23,024 nt of DNA from assembly GCA_030635835.1 (NCBI GenBank), contig DAOVYB010000003.1, forward strand, positions 1 to 23,024, written 5' to 3'. The notes under the pieces were generated by a model. It made no database searches. It was given only the letters and a program-made list of their open reading frames with translations, and had not been told where the DNA came from. Below, piece after piece: positions 15,219-23,024 of the stretch (its first letter is position 1; every line of letters begins with the position of its first letter). Origin of the DNA: Gammaproteobacteria bacterium. GTDB taxonomy: Bacteria > Pseudomonadota > Gammaproteobacteria > UBA6429. A program made the translations under genes and the position numbers.

Positions 15219-16118
15219 ATGGATTCAGCTGTAATTCTTGTTGTAGATGACGAGCCTTTAAACCTTGATATTATTGAGGAGTTTCTTACAGGTAAGGGAC
15301 AACCCTATGTTGTTGAAACAGCATGTGATGGTATTGAAGCTATGGAAAAGCTTGAGGCTACTCCTAATAAGTATGACGTAGTATTGCTTGATCGCATGAT
15401 GCCAAGAATGTCTGGTATGGAAGTACTGGAAAAAATGTCGGCACATTCAGAGCTCAAATATATCCCTGTTATTCTGCAAACCGCTAAAGTTCGTAAAGAA
15501 GATATTCTCGAAGGGTTAAAAGCCGGCGCGTATTATTACCTGACAAAACCCTTTACCAGTGAGATTCTTCATTCAGTGGTAAAAACTGCGGTTAAAGATC
15601 GCGGTTATAACAAAGCACTATTAGCCAGTCTGAATGTCACCAAATCATCAGTTAAATTATTAAAAAATGCGCATTTTCAGTTTCGTAATTTGGAAGATGT
15701 ACGTGCAGTTTCATCATTAATTGCCTGTGCCTGTGATGAACCGGAAAAAATTGCCATGGGATTGAGTGAGCTAATGATCAATGCGATTGAGCATGGCAAT
15801 CTGCAGATTGGCTATGAAGAAAAGTCTCAGTTACGAAAGCAGGATATATGGGAATCGGAAATTAGCAAACGACTTGAGCTACCCAAACATAAGGATAAAT
15901 ATGCCTCACTCGATATTACAAATGAATCTGATAGCGTGACATACACCATCACTGATATGGGAAATGGATTTAACTGGAATGAGTTTATGGAGTTTGATAC
16001 TACCCGCGTAATGGACAATCATGGTCGAGGAATTGCGATGGCAAATAAACTCTATTTTTCTAAACTCGAATATCAGGGTAATGGCAATAAAGTGATTGTA
16101 ATAGTTGAAAAGCAATGA
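15219..16118 (+). CDS. Response regulator fused to RsbW-like ATPase domain
   Basis: A 299-residue two-domain protein. The receiver domain (about 4-125) has the acidic pair Asp10/Asp11, phospho-acceptor Asp58 (VVLLDRMMP), Thr88 and Lys110 (YLTKPF), so it should be phosphorylated. The C-terminal 150 residues form an HATPase_c_2 (anti-sigma/RsbW-type) ATPase, with an N box in LSELMINAIEHGNL, a G1 box DMGNGF and a G2-like HGRGIAMANKL. There is no HisKA helix, so it is not a histidine kinase. RsbW-like domains phosphorylate anti-sigma antagonists on serine or hold sigma factors. A receiver-controlled switch of that type is inferred, but no STAS or sigma partner is nearby. CGGAG (15203-15207) precedes the ATG. 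It may work with the adjacent c-di-GMP protein or with the orphan kinase at 391. Confidence 0.92.
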   Translation: MDSAVILVVDDEPLNLDIIEEFLTGKGQPYVVETACDGIEAMEKLEATPNKYDVVLLDRMMPRMSGMEVLEKMSAHSELKYIPVILQTAKVRKEDILEGLKAGAYYYLTKPFTSEILHSVVKTAVKDRGYNKALLASLNVTKSSVKLLKNAHFQFRNLEDVRAVSSLIACACDEPEKIAMGLSELMINAIEHGNLQIGYEEKSQLRKQDIWESEISKRLELPKHKDKYASLDITNESDSVTYTITDMGNGFNWNEFMEFDTTRVMDNHGRGIAMANKLYFSKLEYQGNGNKVIVIVEKQ

Positions 16119-16137
16119 TTTTTTTCAGTTTATTGGA

Positions 16138-16165
16138 TTGCACTTCATATAGATAATGCTATAAT
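16138..16165 (+). promoter_or_regulatory. Promoter of the rimP-nusA-infB operon
   Basis: TTGCAC (16138-16143), a 16-bp spacer and perfect TATAAT (16160-16165) predict a start near 16172, just upstream of the rimP leader hairpin. The promoter is bracketed by a perfect 8-bp inverted repeat ATTGGATT (16132-16139)/AATCCAAT (16163-16170) that overlaps both boxes. This could be an operator or the tail hairpin of the upstream gene. Confidence 0.65.
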
Positions 16166-16189
16166 CCAATCCGATAGAATGAATTTTTG

Positions 16190-16220
16190 AAGTGGGCCTT
16201 GAGCCCACTTTTTATTTTCC
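16190..16220 (+). terminator. rimP leader terminator/attenuator hairpin
   Basis: A perfect 8-bp stem AAGTGGGC (16190-16197)/GCCCACTT (16203-16210) with the loop CTTGA is followed by TTTTTATTTT. It is a textbook intrinsic terminator only about 20 nt after the predicted transcription start and 58 nt before rimP. A GTGGGC/GCCCAC hairpin in this position resembles the rimP leader motif described in gammaproteobacteria. It should reduce or regulate readthrough into the operon. The trigger is unknown. Confidence 0.75.
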
Positions 16221-16253
16221 GGGATTTTATTTTCCGGGATTTTATTTTCGGAG
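16211..16253 (+). repeat. 15-bp tandem triplication in the rimP leader
   Basis: TTTATTTTCCGGGAT occurs at 16211-16225 and again, identically, at 16226-16240. A third, diverged copy begins at 16241 (TTTATTTTCGGAG). The array starts in the T-run of the leader hairpin and its last copy supplies the GGAG used by rimP. Confidence 0.85.
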
Positions 16254-16267
16254 CAAATTTTTAGTAC

Positions 16268-16732
16268 ATGTCGAATAGTCGTCAGGACAAATTAACGCAA
16301 TTGTTGCTACCAGCAGTTGAAGGTTTAGGGTATGAATTAGTCGGTATAGAACATTTGCCGATGGGAAAGCATACCGTTTTAAGAATCTATATTGATTCAT
16401 CTGATGGTATTACGGTGGAAGATTGTTCTCGTGTAAGTCATCAGCTTAGTGGTGTACTTGAGGTGGAAGAGCCGATAAAAGGTCAGTTTACCTTAGAGGT
16501 ATCATCACCGGGAATTGATCGTCCCTTGTTTAGCGTTGAACAGTTTAAACAATTTGTCGGCAGTAAGGTAAAGCTTAAGTTGTACCACGCGATTGAAGGT
16601 AAACGGAAAATACAGGGGCTGATTGAAAGCATCGCCGGTGAGAATATCAACATCAAAGATGCTGACTCGGATACCACTTTTCAGTTACAAATAGATGATA
16701 TTGATAAGGCCAATATTATTACAGATTTATAG
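16268..16732 (+). CDS. rimP: Ribosome maturation factor RimP
   Basis: RimP is a 30S assembly factor needed for efficient maturation of the small subunit, binding near S12. The 154-residue protein has the family pattern: an N-terminal alpha/beta domain (LLLPAVEGLGYELVGIE, VLRIYIDSSDGITVEDC, SRVSHQLSGVLEVEEP), the hallmark LEVSSPGIDRPLF, and a C-terminal SH3-like barrel (SKVKLKLYHAIEGKRKIQG). It is the first gene of the operon, as in most gammaproteobacteria. GGAG (16250-16253) is 14 bp from the ATG, a rather long spacing. Expression is likely controlled by the leader terminator. Its stop codon overlaps the first base of a 139-bp palindrome. Confidence 0.97.
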   Translation: MSNSRQDKLTQLLLPAVEGLGYELVGIEHLPMGKHTVLRIYIDSSDGITVEDCSRVSHQLSGVLEVEEPIKGQFTLEVSSPGIDRPLFSVEQFKQFVGSKVKLKLYHAIEGKRKIQGLIESIAGENINIKDADSDTTFQLQIDDIDKANIITDL

Positions 16733-16870
16733 AGACCATTGCACGAATAGTGAGAAGCTAGATAATTGCGTTAAAACCTCTTCAAAATGCTCATGTACTT
16801 ATCGTACATTCCGCTTTTTCATCGGTTTTGCCTTATTCTCCAACTTCTCACTATCCGTGAAAAGGTCTCA
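16732..16870. repeat. 139-bp palindromic element between rimP and nusA
   Basis: Two 67-bp arms (16732-16798 and 16804-16870) flank a 5-base loop, TTATC. The arms share GAGACC at the outer ends, CACGRATAGTGAGAAG, a central AAAACC and ATGTAC next to the loop; by eye about three quarters of positions pair. It has no open frame, and its exact symmetry and edges suggest a REP- or MITE-like mobile unit. In RNA it would form a long imperfect hairpin inside the operon transcript. It is unrelated in sequence to the palindrome at 20997. Confidence 0.85.
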
Positions 16871-16955
16871 CAGAATTTATTAGATAGTTTTTTAATTTTT
16901 TAAGATTATTGAAGCGCGGCACAAGAAGTGTCGTTTTGATAGAGGCATGAGGATA

Positions 16956-18452
16956 ATGAACAAAGAGATTTTACTGGTTGTTGACGCTGTATCAAATGAA
17001 AAAGGCGTAGATAAAAGTGTTATTTTTGATGCTATTGAAATTGCATTAGCGACAGCAACAAAGAAACGTTATAACAACGACGTTGATATCCGTGTAAAGA
17101 TTGATACTAAAGATGGTAGCTATGACACTTTCCGTCGCTGGGAAGTCGTTGAAGACGATGCAATGGATATGCCTGATCATCAAACGACGTTAAGTGCTGC
17201 TCAATATGAAGATGCCGATCTTCAAGTTGGTGACTTTACTGAAGAACAGGTTGACTCAATCGAGTTTGGACGTATTGCAGCGCAAACTGCAAAACAGGTT
17301 ATTGTACAAAAGGTAAGAGAAGCCGAACGTGCCATGGTTGCTGAAGCTTATCAAGAACAACTTGGTCAGCTGGTTATGGGTGTGGTTAAACGTGTTGAGC
17401 GCGGTAACGTTTATCTTGACCTTGGTAATAATGCCGATGCGATAGTCCCGCGTGAAGATATGATTCCTCTTGAATCAGTACGACAGGGTGATCGTATTCG
17501 TGGTTTATTAAAAGAGATTCGTACAGAAGTTCGTGGCCCTCAGTTATTTGTTAGCCGTACTGCACCTGAGTTTTTAATTGAACTCTTTAAAATTGAAGTA
17601 CCTGAAGTGGGCGAAGAACTGATTGATATTATTGGTGCTTCACGTGATCCGGGTTCTCGGGCAAAAATTGCTGTGAAAAGTAACGACCCACGTATTGATC
17701 CTGTTGGTGCTTGTGTGGGTATGCGTGGTTCTCGTGTGCAGGCGGTATCAAATGAATTATCAGGTGAACGTGTTGATATCGTGTTATGGGATGACAATGC
17801 AGCACAGTTTGTGATTAACGCAATGTCACCGGCTGAAGTTGAATCAATTGTTGTCGATGAAGATAGAGAAAGTATGGATATCGCCGTAGCTGAAGATCAG
17901 CTTTCTCAAGCTATTGGTCGCGGTGGTCAAAATGTAAAACTGGCAAGTGAATTAACAGACTGGACATTAAATGTTATGTCTGAATCACAAGCTGATGAAA
18001 AGAGTGAAGAAGAAGCAGGTAAAGCACAAAAAGTCTTCATGGACTTGTTAGATGTGGATGAAGAAGTTGCAGTAATTTTAGTTCAGGAAGGTTTCACTTC
18101 AATTGATGAAGTTGCTTACGTTCCAATGAGTGAAATGCAGCAAATCGAAGAGTTTGATGATGACATGATTGAAGAGTTACGTGGTCGTGCTAAAGATGTT
18201 CTATTAACACGAGCAATCAGCTCAGAAGAAGATTTAACAGCTGTTGAACCAGCAAAAGATTTATTAGAAATGGATGGCATGGATTCAGATTTGGCTTATC
18301 ACATGACTGCAATTGGTATTGTAACCATGGAAGATTTAGCTGAACAATCAATTGATGAGTTGATGGTCATCGATGATATGGACGAAGAGAAGGCAGGTGC
18401 ATTGATTATGACAGCACGTGCGCCTTGGTTTGCAGAAGAAGATAACGGTTAA
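16956..18452 (+). CDS. nusA: Transcription termination/antitermination factor NusA
   Basis: NusA binds RNA polymerase and controls pausing, termination and antitermination. With the start at 16956 it has 498 residues, close to the 495 of E. coli. The RNA polymerase-binding N-domain opens [18 protein letters not shown] (about 1-125). S1 follows ([16 protein letters not shown], about 135-200), then KH1 ([20 protein letters not shown]), KH2 ([18 protein letters not shown]), and two acidic repeats at the C-terminus ([16 protein letters not shown] and [15 protein letters not shown]), as in other gammaproteobacteria. ATG16947 is in frame three codons earlier, but homologues begin MNKEI, and GAGG (16942-16945) suits 16956. 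A small CGGCAC/GTGTCG hairpin followed by TTTT sits about 25 nt upstream. Confidence 0.97.
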   Translation: MNKEILLVVDAVSNEKGVDKSVIFDAIEIALATATKKRYNNDVDIRVKIDTKDGSYDTFRRWEVVEDDAMDMPDHQTTLSAAQYEDADLQVGDFTEEQVDSIEFGRIAAQTAKQVIVQKVREAERAMVAEAYQEQLGQLVMGVVKRVERGNVYLDLGNNADAIVPREDMIPLESVRQGDRIRGLLKEIRTEVRGPQLFVSRTAPEFLIELFKIEVPEVGEELIDIIGASRDPGSRAKIAVKSNDPRIDPVGACVGMRGSRVQAVSNELSGERVDIVLWDDNAAQFVINAMSPAEVESIVVDEDRESMDIAVAEDQLSQAIGRGGQNVKLASELTDWTLNVMSESQADEKSEEEAGKAQKVFMDLLDVDEEVAVILVQEGFTSIDEVAYVPMSEMQQIEEFDDDMIEELRGRAKDVLLTRAISSEEDLTAVEPAKDLLEMDGMDSDLAYHMTAIGIVTMEDLAEQSIDELMVIDDMDEEKAGALIMTARAPWFAEEDNG

Positions 18453-18492
18453 TTACGGTAGCTAATAGGTTACTGAGGGTAGGAGTAAAAGA

Positions 18493-20985
18493 ATGGCAGA
18501 TGTTAGTGTTACACAATTTGCTGATGTTGTAGGCATTTCCGTTGATCGGTTGCTTGAACAGTTAAATGAAGCTGGCGTTAAAGTCGGTGGTGCTGATTCA
18601 AATATATCAGATGATGAAAAAATGACATTGTTAAGCTTTTTAAAAGCAAAACATGAGTCAGAAGGTAAAACAGCAGAACCAAAAAAGATCACGTTAAATC
18701 GTAAGTCGACCAGTGAACTTAAAGTCACTGGGACACATGGTAAAAATAAATCAGTTACCGTCGAAGTTCGTAAAAAGCGTACCTATGTTAAGCGTAGTGT
18801 GATTCAGGAAGAAGAAGAAGAACGCGTTGCAGCAGAAAAAGCGGAACGAGACAAAGTTGAAGCTGTTAAGCAAGCAGCAGAAGATGAAATAAAACGTCAG
18901 CAAGATGAAGAGCAGGCAAAACGCCAGGCTGTTGTTGATGAAGAAGAACGCGTAAAAGTGGCTGCAGCAGAAGAAAAAGAACGCTTAGCAGCTGAAGAGA
19001 AAGCACGTAAAGAAGCTGAAGAAGCGGCCAAAAAGCAGGCTGAAGCGCCGTCGTCTGATAAAGATAAACGTGGTAAAGGTAAGAAAACTGATAAAGCGGA
19101 TACCCGTTATGGTCGCAAAGAGTTACATGTTAATGCTGCCAAGTCAGGTAATCGTAAGAAGAAAAAACCAAAACGTCGTGGTGGTGTAGTTACTACATCA
19201 GAAGAACATGGCTTCCAAAAACCAACTGCAACTATCGTTCATGAAGTTGCTATACCTGAAACAATGACTGTTGCAGAACTTGCTTCTCGTATGACAGTAA
19301 AAGCGGGTGAAGTGATTAAAGTACTAATGAACATGGGTTCAATGGTTACGATTAATCAGGTTTTAGATCAGGAAACAGCTTGTTTAGTTGTTGAAGAAAT
19401 GGGTCATACCTATAAGCTTATTAATGACGATGCAATTGAAGAAACATTACAAGATTCAGTTGAACATATTGATAGTGTTACACGTGCACCTGTAGTGACC
19501 ATTATGGGGCACGTTGATCATGGTAAGACTTCATTGCTTGATTATATCCGTGAAGCAAAAGTTGCAGCCGGTGAATCAGGTGGTATTACTCAGCATATTG
19601 GTGCATACCATGTTGAAACTGAGAATGGTGAAATTACTTTCTTAGATACTCCTGGCCATGAAGCCTTTACTGCTATGCGTGCACGTGGTGCAGGCGTAAC
19701 CGATATTGTTATTGTTGTTGTTGCGGCAGATGATGGTGTAATGCCACAAACGCGTGAAGCAATTCAACATGCTAAAGCGGGTGATGTTCCGATTATTATT
19801 GCAATCAATAAGATTGATAAAGAAGGTTCTGATCCAGATCGGGTTAAAAATGAACTCTCTCAGGAAGGTGTTATAGCCGAAGACTGGGGTGGTGACACGA
19901 TCTTTGTCAATGTTTCTGCGCATACAGGTGAAGGTGTTGATAGCTTACTTGAATCAGTCTTATTAACCGCAGAAGTACTTGAACTCACAGCAGTAAAAGA
20001 TGCACCAGCAAAAGGTGCCATCATTGAATCACGTTTAGATAAAGGTCGTGGTCCAATTGCTACTGTATTGGTTGAACAAGGTACGCTTAAGAAAGGCGAT
20101 ATTCTTTTAGCCGGACTTGAGTATGGTCGTGTTCGTACTTTACTGAATGAGCATGGTAAAGAATTATTAGAAGCGGGTCCTGCGATTCCTGTACAAGTAT
20201 TAGGTTTATCGGGCACACCAGGTGCCGGTGATGAAGCCACTGTTGTAGCAAATGAACGTAAAGCGCGTGAAGTGGCAACACATCGTCAAGCCAAGAATCG
20301 TGATGCCAAGTTAGCGCGTCAACAAGCGGCTAAACTCGATAACATGTTTAACCAAATGGAAGAAGGTGATGTTAGTACCGTTAACGTTGTATTAAAAACA
20401 GACGTTAAAGGTTCTGCTGAAGCCATTGTTGATTCATTACACAAGCTTTCAACTGACGAAGTTAAAGTTGCCATCGTTTCCAGTGGTGTTGGTGGTATTA
20501 CTGAGTCTGATGCTAACCTTGCAATGGCATCAGGTGCTATCTTAGTTGGTTTTAACGTTCGTGCTGATTCAGTTGCGAAACGTTTGATAGATGAAGAAAG
20601 TATTAACCTACATTACTACAGTGTTATTTACGATCTGATTGATGAAGTAAAAGGTGCCATGAGTGGTATGTTGTCACCTGAATTCAAAGAAGAGATTGTC
20701 GGTCTTGCTGAAGTACGTGATGTCTTTAAGTCGCCAAAAATTGGTGCGATTGCCGGTTGTATGGTTACTGAAGGTACCGTTAAACGAAATAACCCAATTC
20801 GTGTATTACGTGATAACGTGGTTATCTATGAAGGTGAACTTGAATCATTACGCCGCTTTAAAGATGACGTTGCTGAAGTTAAATCTGGTACTGAATGTGG
20901 TATCGGTGTTAAAAACTACAATGATGTTAAGCCGGGTGATCAGATAGAGGTATATGAACGCGTCTCAGTCGCTCGTACTTTGTAA
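18493..20985 (+). CDS. infB: Translation initiation factor IF-2
   Basis: IF2 is the GTPase that brings fMet-tRNA to the 30S subunit and promotes subunit joining. The 830-residue protein starts with a short IF2_N helical domain ([19 protein letters not shown]). A highly charged Glu/Ala/Lys-rich stretch (about 100-230) comes next, then a second N domain ([14 protein letters not shown]). The G domain has GHVDHGKT (339-346), [12 protein letters not shown] and SAHTGEG. Domains II, C1 and C2 follow, ending in the beta barrel with [17 protein letters not shown] and [11 protein letters not shown]. It is slightly shorter than E. coli IF2, the difference lying in the variable charged region. AGGAG precedes the ATG 40 bp after nusA. 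Shorter internal-start isoforms are possible but not resolvable here. Confidence 0.98.
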   Translation: MADVSVTQFADVVGISVDRLLEQLNEAGVKVGGADSNISDDEKMTLLSFLKAKHESEGKTAEPKKITLNRKSTSELKVTGTHGKNKSVTVEVRKKRTYVKRSVIQEEEEERVAAEKAERDKVEAVKQAAEDEIKRQQDEEQAKRQAVVDEEERVKVAAAEEKERLAAEEKARKEAEEAAKKQAEAPSSDKDKRGKGKKTDKADTRYGRKELHVNAAKSGNRKKKKPKRRGGVVTTSEEHGFQKPTATIVHEVAIPETMTVAELASRMTVKAGEVIKVLMNMGSMVTINQVLDQETACLVVEEMGHTYKLINDDAIEETLQDSVEHIDSVTRAPVVTIMGHVDHGKTSLLDYIREAKVAAGESGGITQHIGAYHVETENGEITFLDTPGHEAFTAMRARGAGVTDIVIVVVAADDGVMPQTREAIQHAKAGDVPIIIAINKIDKEGSDPDRVKNELSQEGVIAEDWGGDTIFVNVSAHTGEGVDSLLESVLLTAEVLELTAVKDAPAKGAIIESRLDKGRGPIATVLVEQGTLKKGDILLAGLEYGRVRTLLNEHGKELLEAGPAIPVQVLGLSGTPGAGDEATVVANERKAREVATHRQAKNRDAKLARQQAAKLDNMFNQMEEGDVSTVNVVLKTDVKGSAEAIVDSLHKLSTDEVKVAIVSSGVGGITESDANLAMASGAILVGFNVRADSVAKRLIDEESINLHYYSVIYDLIDEVKGAMSGMLSPEFKEEIVGLAEVRDVFKSPKIGAIAGCMVTEGTVKRNNPIRVLRDNVVIYEGELESLRRFKDDVAEVKSGTECGIGVKNYNDVKPGDQIEVYERVSVARTL

Positions 20986-20996
20986 TTCATTATTTA

Positions 20997-21138
20997 AACC
21001 TCTAAGGCAAAGAAAGACTAAAAGATATTCACCACGGAGGTCACAGAGGTACACAGAGAAAAAACTTCATAAGTAAAACCTCTGTGTACCTCCGTGTCCT
21101 CTGTGGTAAAAAATGTTTTTCTTTGCGTCTTGGAGGTT
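20997..21138. repeat. 142-bp palindromic element between infB and rbfA
   Basis: Left and right halves are imperfect inverted copies meeting near 21068. AACCTC (20997-21002) pairs with GAGGTT (21133-21138), GCAAAGAAA pairs with TTTCTTTGC, ACCAC with GTGGT, and TACACAGAG with CTCTGTGTA. The arms also contain internal direct repeats (ACGGAGG, ACAGAGG). The ACCACGGAGG/CCTCTGTGGT type with CTTTGCG ends is, from memory, a common dispersed element in environmental proteobacteria. It lies 11 bp after infB and could terminate, process or stabilise the operon mRNA. Confidence 0.85.
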
Positions 21139-21174
21139 CAACTTTCCATTCTATAAACAAAACGATTAACTACT

Positions 21175-21615
21175 ATGCCTAAAGATTACAGTCGCACACG
21201 CCGTGTTGGTGAACAAATTCAACGTGAAATAGCGCAGCTTGTTCAACAGGAGATTAAAGATCCTAGAATTGGCTTGGTAACAATTTCAGCAGTGAAGTTA
21301 AGTCGTGATATGTCTCATGCGAATATATTTTTTACTGTTTTAGATGAAACGCATCCTGTAGAAGAAACGCTAAAAGTTTTAGAAGGTGCGGCAAGTTTTC
21401 TTCGTCATGAACTCGCCAAACGAATGCAATTACGTATTGTCCCTCATATCCATTTTAAATATGATGAATCGATTGCTTACGGTAATGATTTGTCAGCCTT
21501 AATTAATAAGGCAATGGGAATGGAAAACCCAGATAACAGAATGAGTGATATCAGCGATCAAGACAGTAATGATGCCAGCAGTGATCAGAATAGCGGTAAC
21601 GAAGAGCAGGATTAA
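21175..21615 (+). CDS. rbfA: 30S ribosome-binding factor RbfA
   Basis: RbfA is a KH-fold assembly factor that binds the 30S neck near the 16S rRNA 5' helix and is needed for growth in the cold. The 146-residue protein shows the family landmarks: [39 protein letters not shown] with its conserved [12 protein letters not shown], and the C-terminal core [20 protein letters not shown]. Residues from about 118 form an acidic, Ser/Asn-rich tail longer than in E. coli (133 residues in total there). No Shine-Dalgarno is visible before ATG21175, and the 142-bp palindrome lies just upstream. The TAA stop overlaps the truB ATG by one base (TAATG). Confidence 0.96.
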   Translation: MPKDYSRTRRVGEQIQREIAQLVQQEIKDPRIGLVTISAVKLSRDMSHANIFFTVLDETHPVEETLKVLEGAASFLRHELAKRMQLRIVPHIHFKYDESIAYGNDLSALINKAMGMENPDNRMSDISDQDSNDASSDQNSGNEEQD

Positions 21616-22538
21616 TGGGGCGTCGTCATAAAGGCCGCAATGTCAGTGGTATCGTTTTATTGGATAAACCGCTTGGCATTACCTCCAATCGAGCACTGCA
21701 AATAGTAAAACGATTATTCAATGCTGCAAAAGCAGGGCATACCGGTAGTCTTGATCCTTTAGCGACAGGCTTGTTGCCACTATGTTTGGGTGAAGCAACC
21801 AAGGTTTCTGGTTTTTTACTTGATGCAGATAAAAGTTATCTTGCAACGATTAAGTTGGGTGTTAAAACATCATCAGCGGATGCTGAGGGTGAAATTATTC
21901 AAACACGTCCTGTTGAAAACTACAGCAAAAAACAAATCAACGCTGCCATCGAACCTTTTCACGGTGATATAGAACAAATTCCCCCGATGCATTCTGCACT
22001 TAAGGTTGATGGCCAACCGCTTTATAAACTTGCACATCAAGGTCAGGTCATCGAACGTAAAGCGCGTCCGGTGCATATTTTTGATATTCAGGTTTTGCGG
22101 TATGAAGGCGATGAAATTGATATCAGTGTTATATGTTCAAAGGGCACATATATACGAACACTCGCTGAAGATATTGGTGAGAAGTTAGGTTGCGGTGCAC
22201 ATTTGTCTGCATTGCGGCGTACGACAAGTGGCCCATTTGATCTTGAAGACAGTGTGACACTTGAAGAATTAGAAGCATTATCTGAGTCCGGTTTCGAAGA
22301 AATGGATACATTACTGATGCCTTCCGAAGATGCTTTGGATGATTGGGAAAGTGTAAATTTGAGTAATGACGCTGCATTTTATATTTGTCAGGGGCAGGCG
22401 GTTCAGGTTGCAAAGGCACCCACCAGTGGTTTAGTACGATTATTTTCAGAAGAGAAAGGCTTTATCGGAATTGGTGAAATTCTCGATGATGGCCGAGTTA
22501 AACCCCATAGATTATTTTTTATTGAGAATAATGGCTAA
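21615..22538 (+). CDS. truB: tRNA pseudouridine(55) synthase
   Basis: TruB converts uridine 55 in the T loop of nearly all tRNAs to pseudouridine and also acts as a tRNA folding chaperone. The 307-residue protein has the catalytic motif [12 protein letters not shown] with Asp47, the early [29 protein letters not shown], and [20 protein letters not shown]. The motif [19 protein letters not shown] is followed by [17 protein letters not shown]-terminal PUA-like region closes the protein. All family motifs are intact. The start overlaps the rbfA stop, with AGGA just before it, so translation is coupled. The gene ends 141 bp before rpsO, which has its own promoter. Confidence 0.98.
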   Translation: MGRRHKGRNVSGIVLLDKPLGITSNRALQIVKRLFNAAKAGHTGSLDPLATGLLPLCLGEATKVSGFLLDADKSYLATIKLGVKTSSADAEGEIIQTRPVENYSKKQINAAIEPFHGDIEQIPPMHSALKVDGQPLYKLAHQGQVIERKARPVHIFDIQVLRYEGDEIDISVICSKGTYIRTLAEDIGEKLGCGAHLSALRRTTSGPFDLEDSVTLEELEALSESGFEEMDTLLMPSEDALDDWESVNLSNDAAFYICQGQAVQVAKAPTSGLVRLFSEEKGFIGIGEILDDGRVKPHRLFFIENNG

Positions 22539-22604
22539 AAAGCTATTATTCGTAAAATTTCCTCTATTTATCTGATATTTATCTGATTATTAACCCTCTC
22601 TTAC

Positions 22605-22634
22605 TTGTAACTCACCCAGCAGCACAGGTAAAAT
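22605..22634 (+). promoter_or_regulatory. Probable rpsO promoter
   Basis: TTGTAA (22605-22610), an 18-bp spacer and TAAAAT (22629-22634) lie about 45 bp before rpsO, followed by a GC-rich ACGCGC discriminator typical of stringently controlled ribosomal promoters. A perfect 11-bp tandem duplication of ATTTATCTGAT (22566-22587) lies just upstream. Confidence 0.55.
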
Positions 22635-22679
22635 ACGCGCTTTATTTTCTAGCTAAAACTATGCACAGAGGAGCTTGCG

Positions 22680-22949
22680 ATGGCTATTACAGCAGAAACG
22701 ACTGCCAAAATTGTGAACGACTATAAACGTTCAGACTCAGACACTGGATCACCTGAAGTACAGGTGGCTCTACTTTCAGCGCGAATTGATGATCTTTCAG
22801 GTCATTTTAAAGAGCACATTCATGATCATCATTCTCGTCAAGGTTTATTACGTATGGTTAGCCAACGTCGTAAGTTACTCGACTATCTTAAAAAGAAAGA
22901 TGTTCAACGTTACCGTGACTTAATTTCAGGTCTTGGCCTGCGTAAGTAA
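22680..22949 (+). CDS. rpsO: 30S ribosomal protein S15
   Basis: S15 is a primary binder of the 16S rRNA central domain and also contacts the 50S subunit in a bridge. The 89-residue length is standard. The sequence has the family signature: [57 protein letters not shown] and a terminal LGLRK. AGGAG precedes the ATG. In E. coli S15 represses its own translation through an mRNA pseudoknot in this upstream region; whether this leader folds so cannot be judged by eye. No clear terminator separates it from the probable pnp start 70 bp downstream. Confidence 0.98.
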   Translation: MAITAETTAKIVNDYKRSDSDTGSPEVQVALLSARIDDLSGHFKEHIHDHHSRQGLLRMVSQRRKLLDYLKKKDVQRYRDLISGLGLRK

Positions 22950-23018
22950 CATCAAACGTAAATAAAAGTATAAAAAATGATTCCCCTGTCTAACCTTTTA
23001 AAAATATAAGGATGCCTC

Positions 23019-23024
23019 ATGGCT
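23019..23024 (+). CDS. Probable start of pnp (polynucleotide phosphorylase), truncated by window edge
   Basis: ATG GCT at the very end is preceded by AAGGA (23009-23012 region) at suitable spacing. Gene order after rpsO in gammaproteobacteria predicts pnp here. Only two codons are present, so the identity rests on synteny alone. Confidence 0.4.

Noticed and set aside
16211..16253. Three 15-bp repeats considered as a CRISPR-like array
   Set aside because: The units are directly adjacent with no spacers, are too short, and there are no cas genes.
16947..16955. Earlier ATG for nusA (MRI before MNKEI)
   Set aside because: NusA proteins begin MNKEI, and the GAGG site is better spaced for 16956.
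19642..20281. Open frames antisense to infB
   Set aside because: They mirror the coding bias of infB, lack ribosome binding sites and resemble no known protein.
16732..21138. The two large palindromes considered as insertion sequences
   Set aside because: Neither contains an open frame or transposase remnant. They are too short for an IS and are better called REP/MITE-like.

Overview
The window is chromosomal DNA from an AT-rich gammaproteobacterium. The strongest evidence is the conserved order rimP-nusA-infB-rbfA-truB-rpsO-(pnp), together with a YbiT-type ABC-F protein that matches the enterobacterial form almost motif for motif, CspA, RhlE and PdxH. A DsrE-like protein, a DUF3025 protein, a VF530 protein and several families of intergenic palindromes suggest an environmental, perhaps sulfur-oxidising (Thiotrichales-like) lineage. 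The genus cannot be fixed by eye. No phage, IS transposase, CRISPR array or plasmid function is visible.

Layout. 1-250: tRNA-Arg(TCT) and tRNA-His(GTG) with a terminator. 391-2660: an orphan PAS-PAS histidine kinase, a DsrE-like protein and a 64-residue helical protein. 2670-4775 (minus): ybiT, a one-RRM RNA-binding protein and a VF530 protein in one tight operon. 5084-5317: a small HMA-fold protein without the metal-binding CxxC. 5400-7259 (minus): rhlE helicase followed by an NYN-domain protein, with a structured leader. 7698-7898: a cold-shock protein with long leader and strong terminator. 8006-10696: an MscS channel and a B12-binding radical SAM protein, convergent with no bases between them. 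10909-12909: a small membrane protein, pdxH and a DUF3025 protein. 13136-16118: a GAF-GGDEF-EAL cyclic-di-GMP protein and a REC-HATPase fusion. 16138 to the end: the transcription/translation operon led by rimP, ending in rpsO and the first codons of a probable pnp.

How it fits together. Much of the window serves RNA and ribosome function (ABC-F, RRM, RhlE, NYN, CspA, RimP, NusA, IF2, RbfA, TruB, S15), and several of these products are cold-responsive in relatives. A second theme is signalling: one kinase without a regulator, a phosphodiesterase-like c-di-GMP protein, and a receiver fused to an RsbW-like ATPase. The least ordinary material is non-coding: two large unrelated palindromes (139 and 142 bp) lie inside the nusA operon, a terminator hairpin plus a 15-bp triplication forms the rimP leader, a terminator-like hairpin starts the rhlE leader, and two other dispersed-repeat types occur near 10.7 and 12.0 kb. 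I did not find a clearly new multi-gene system. The best leads are these palindromes and leaders and the REC-HATPase/c-di-GMP pair.
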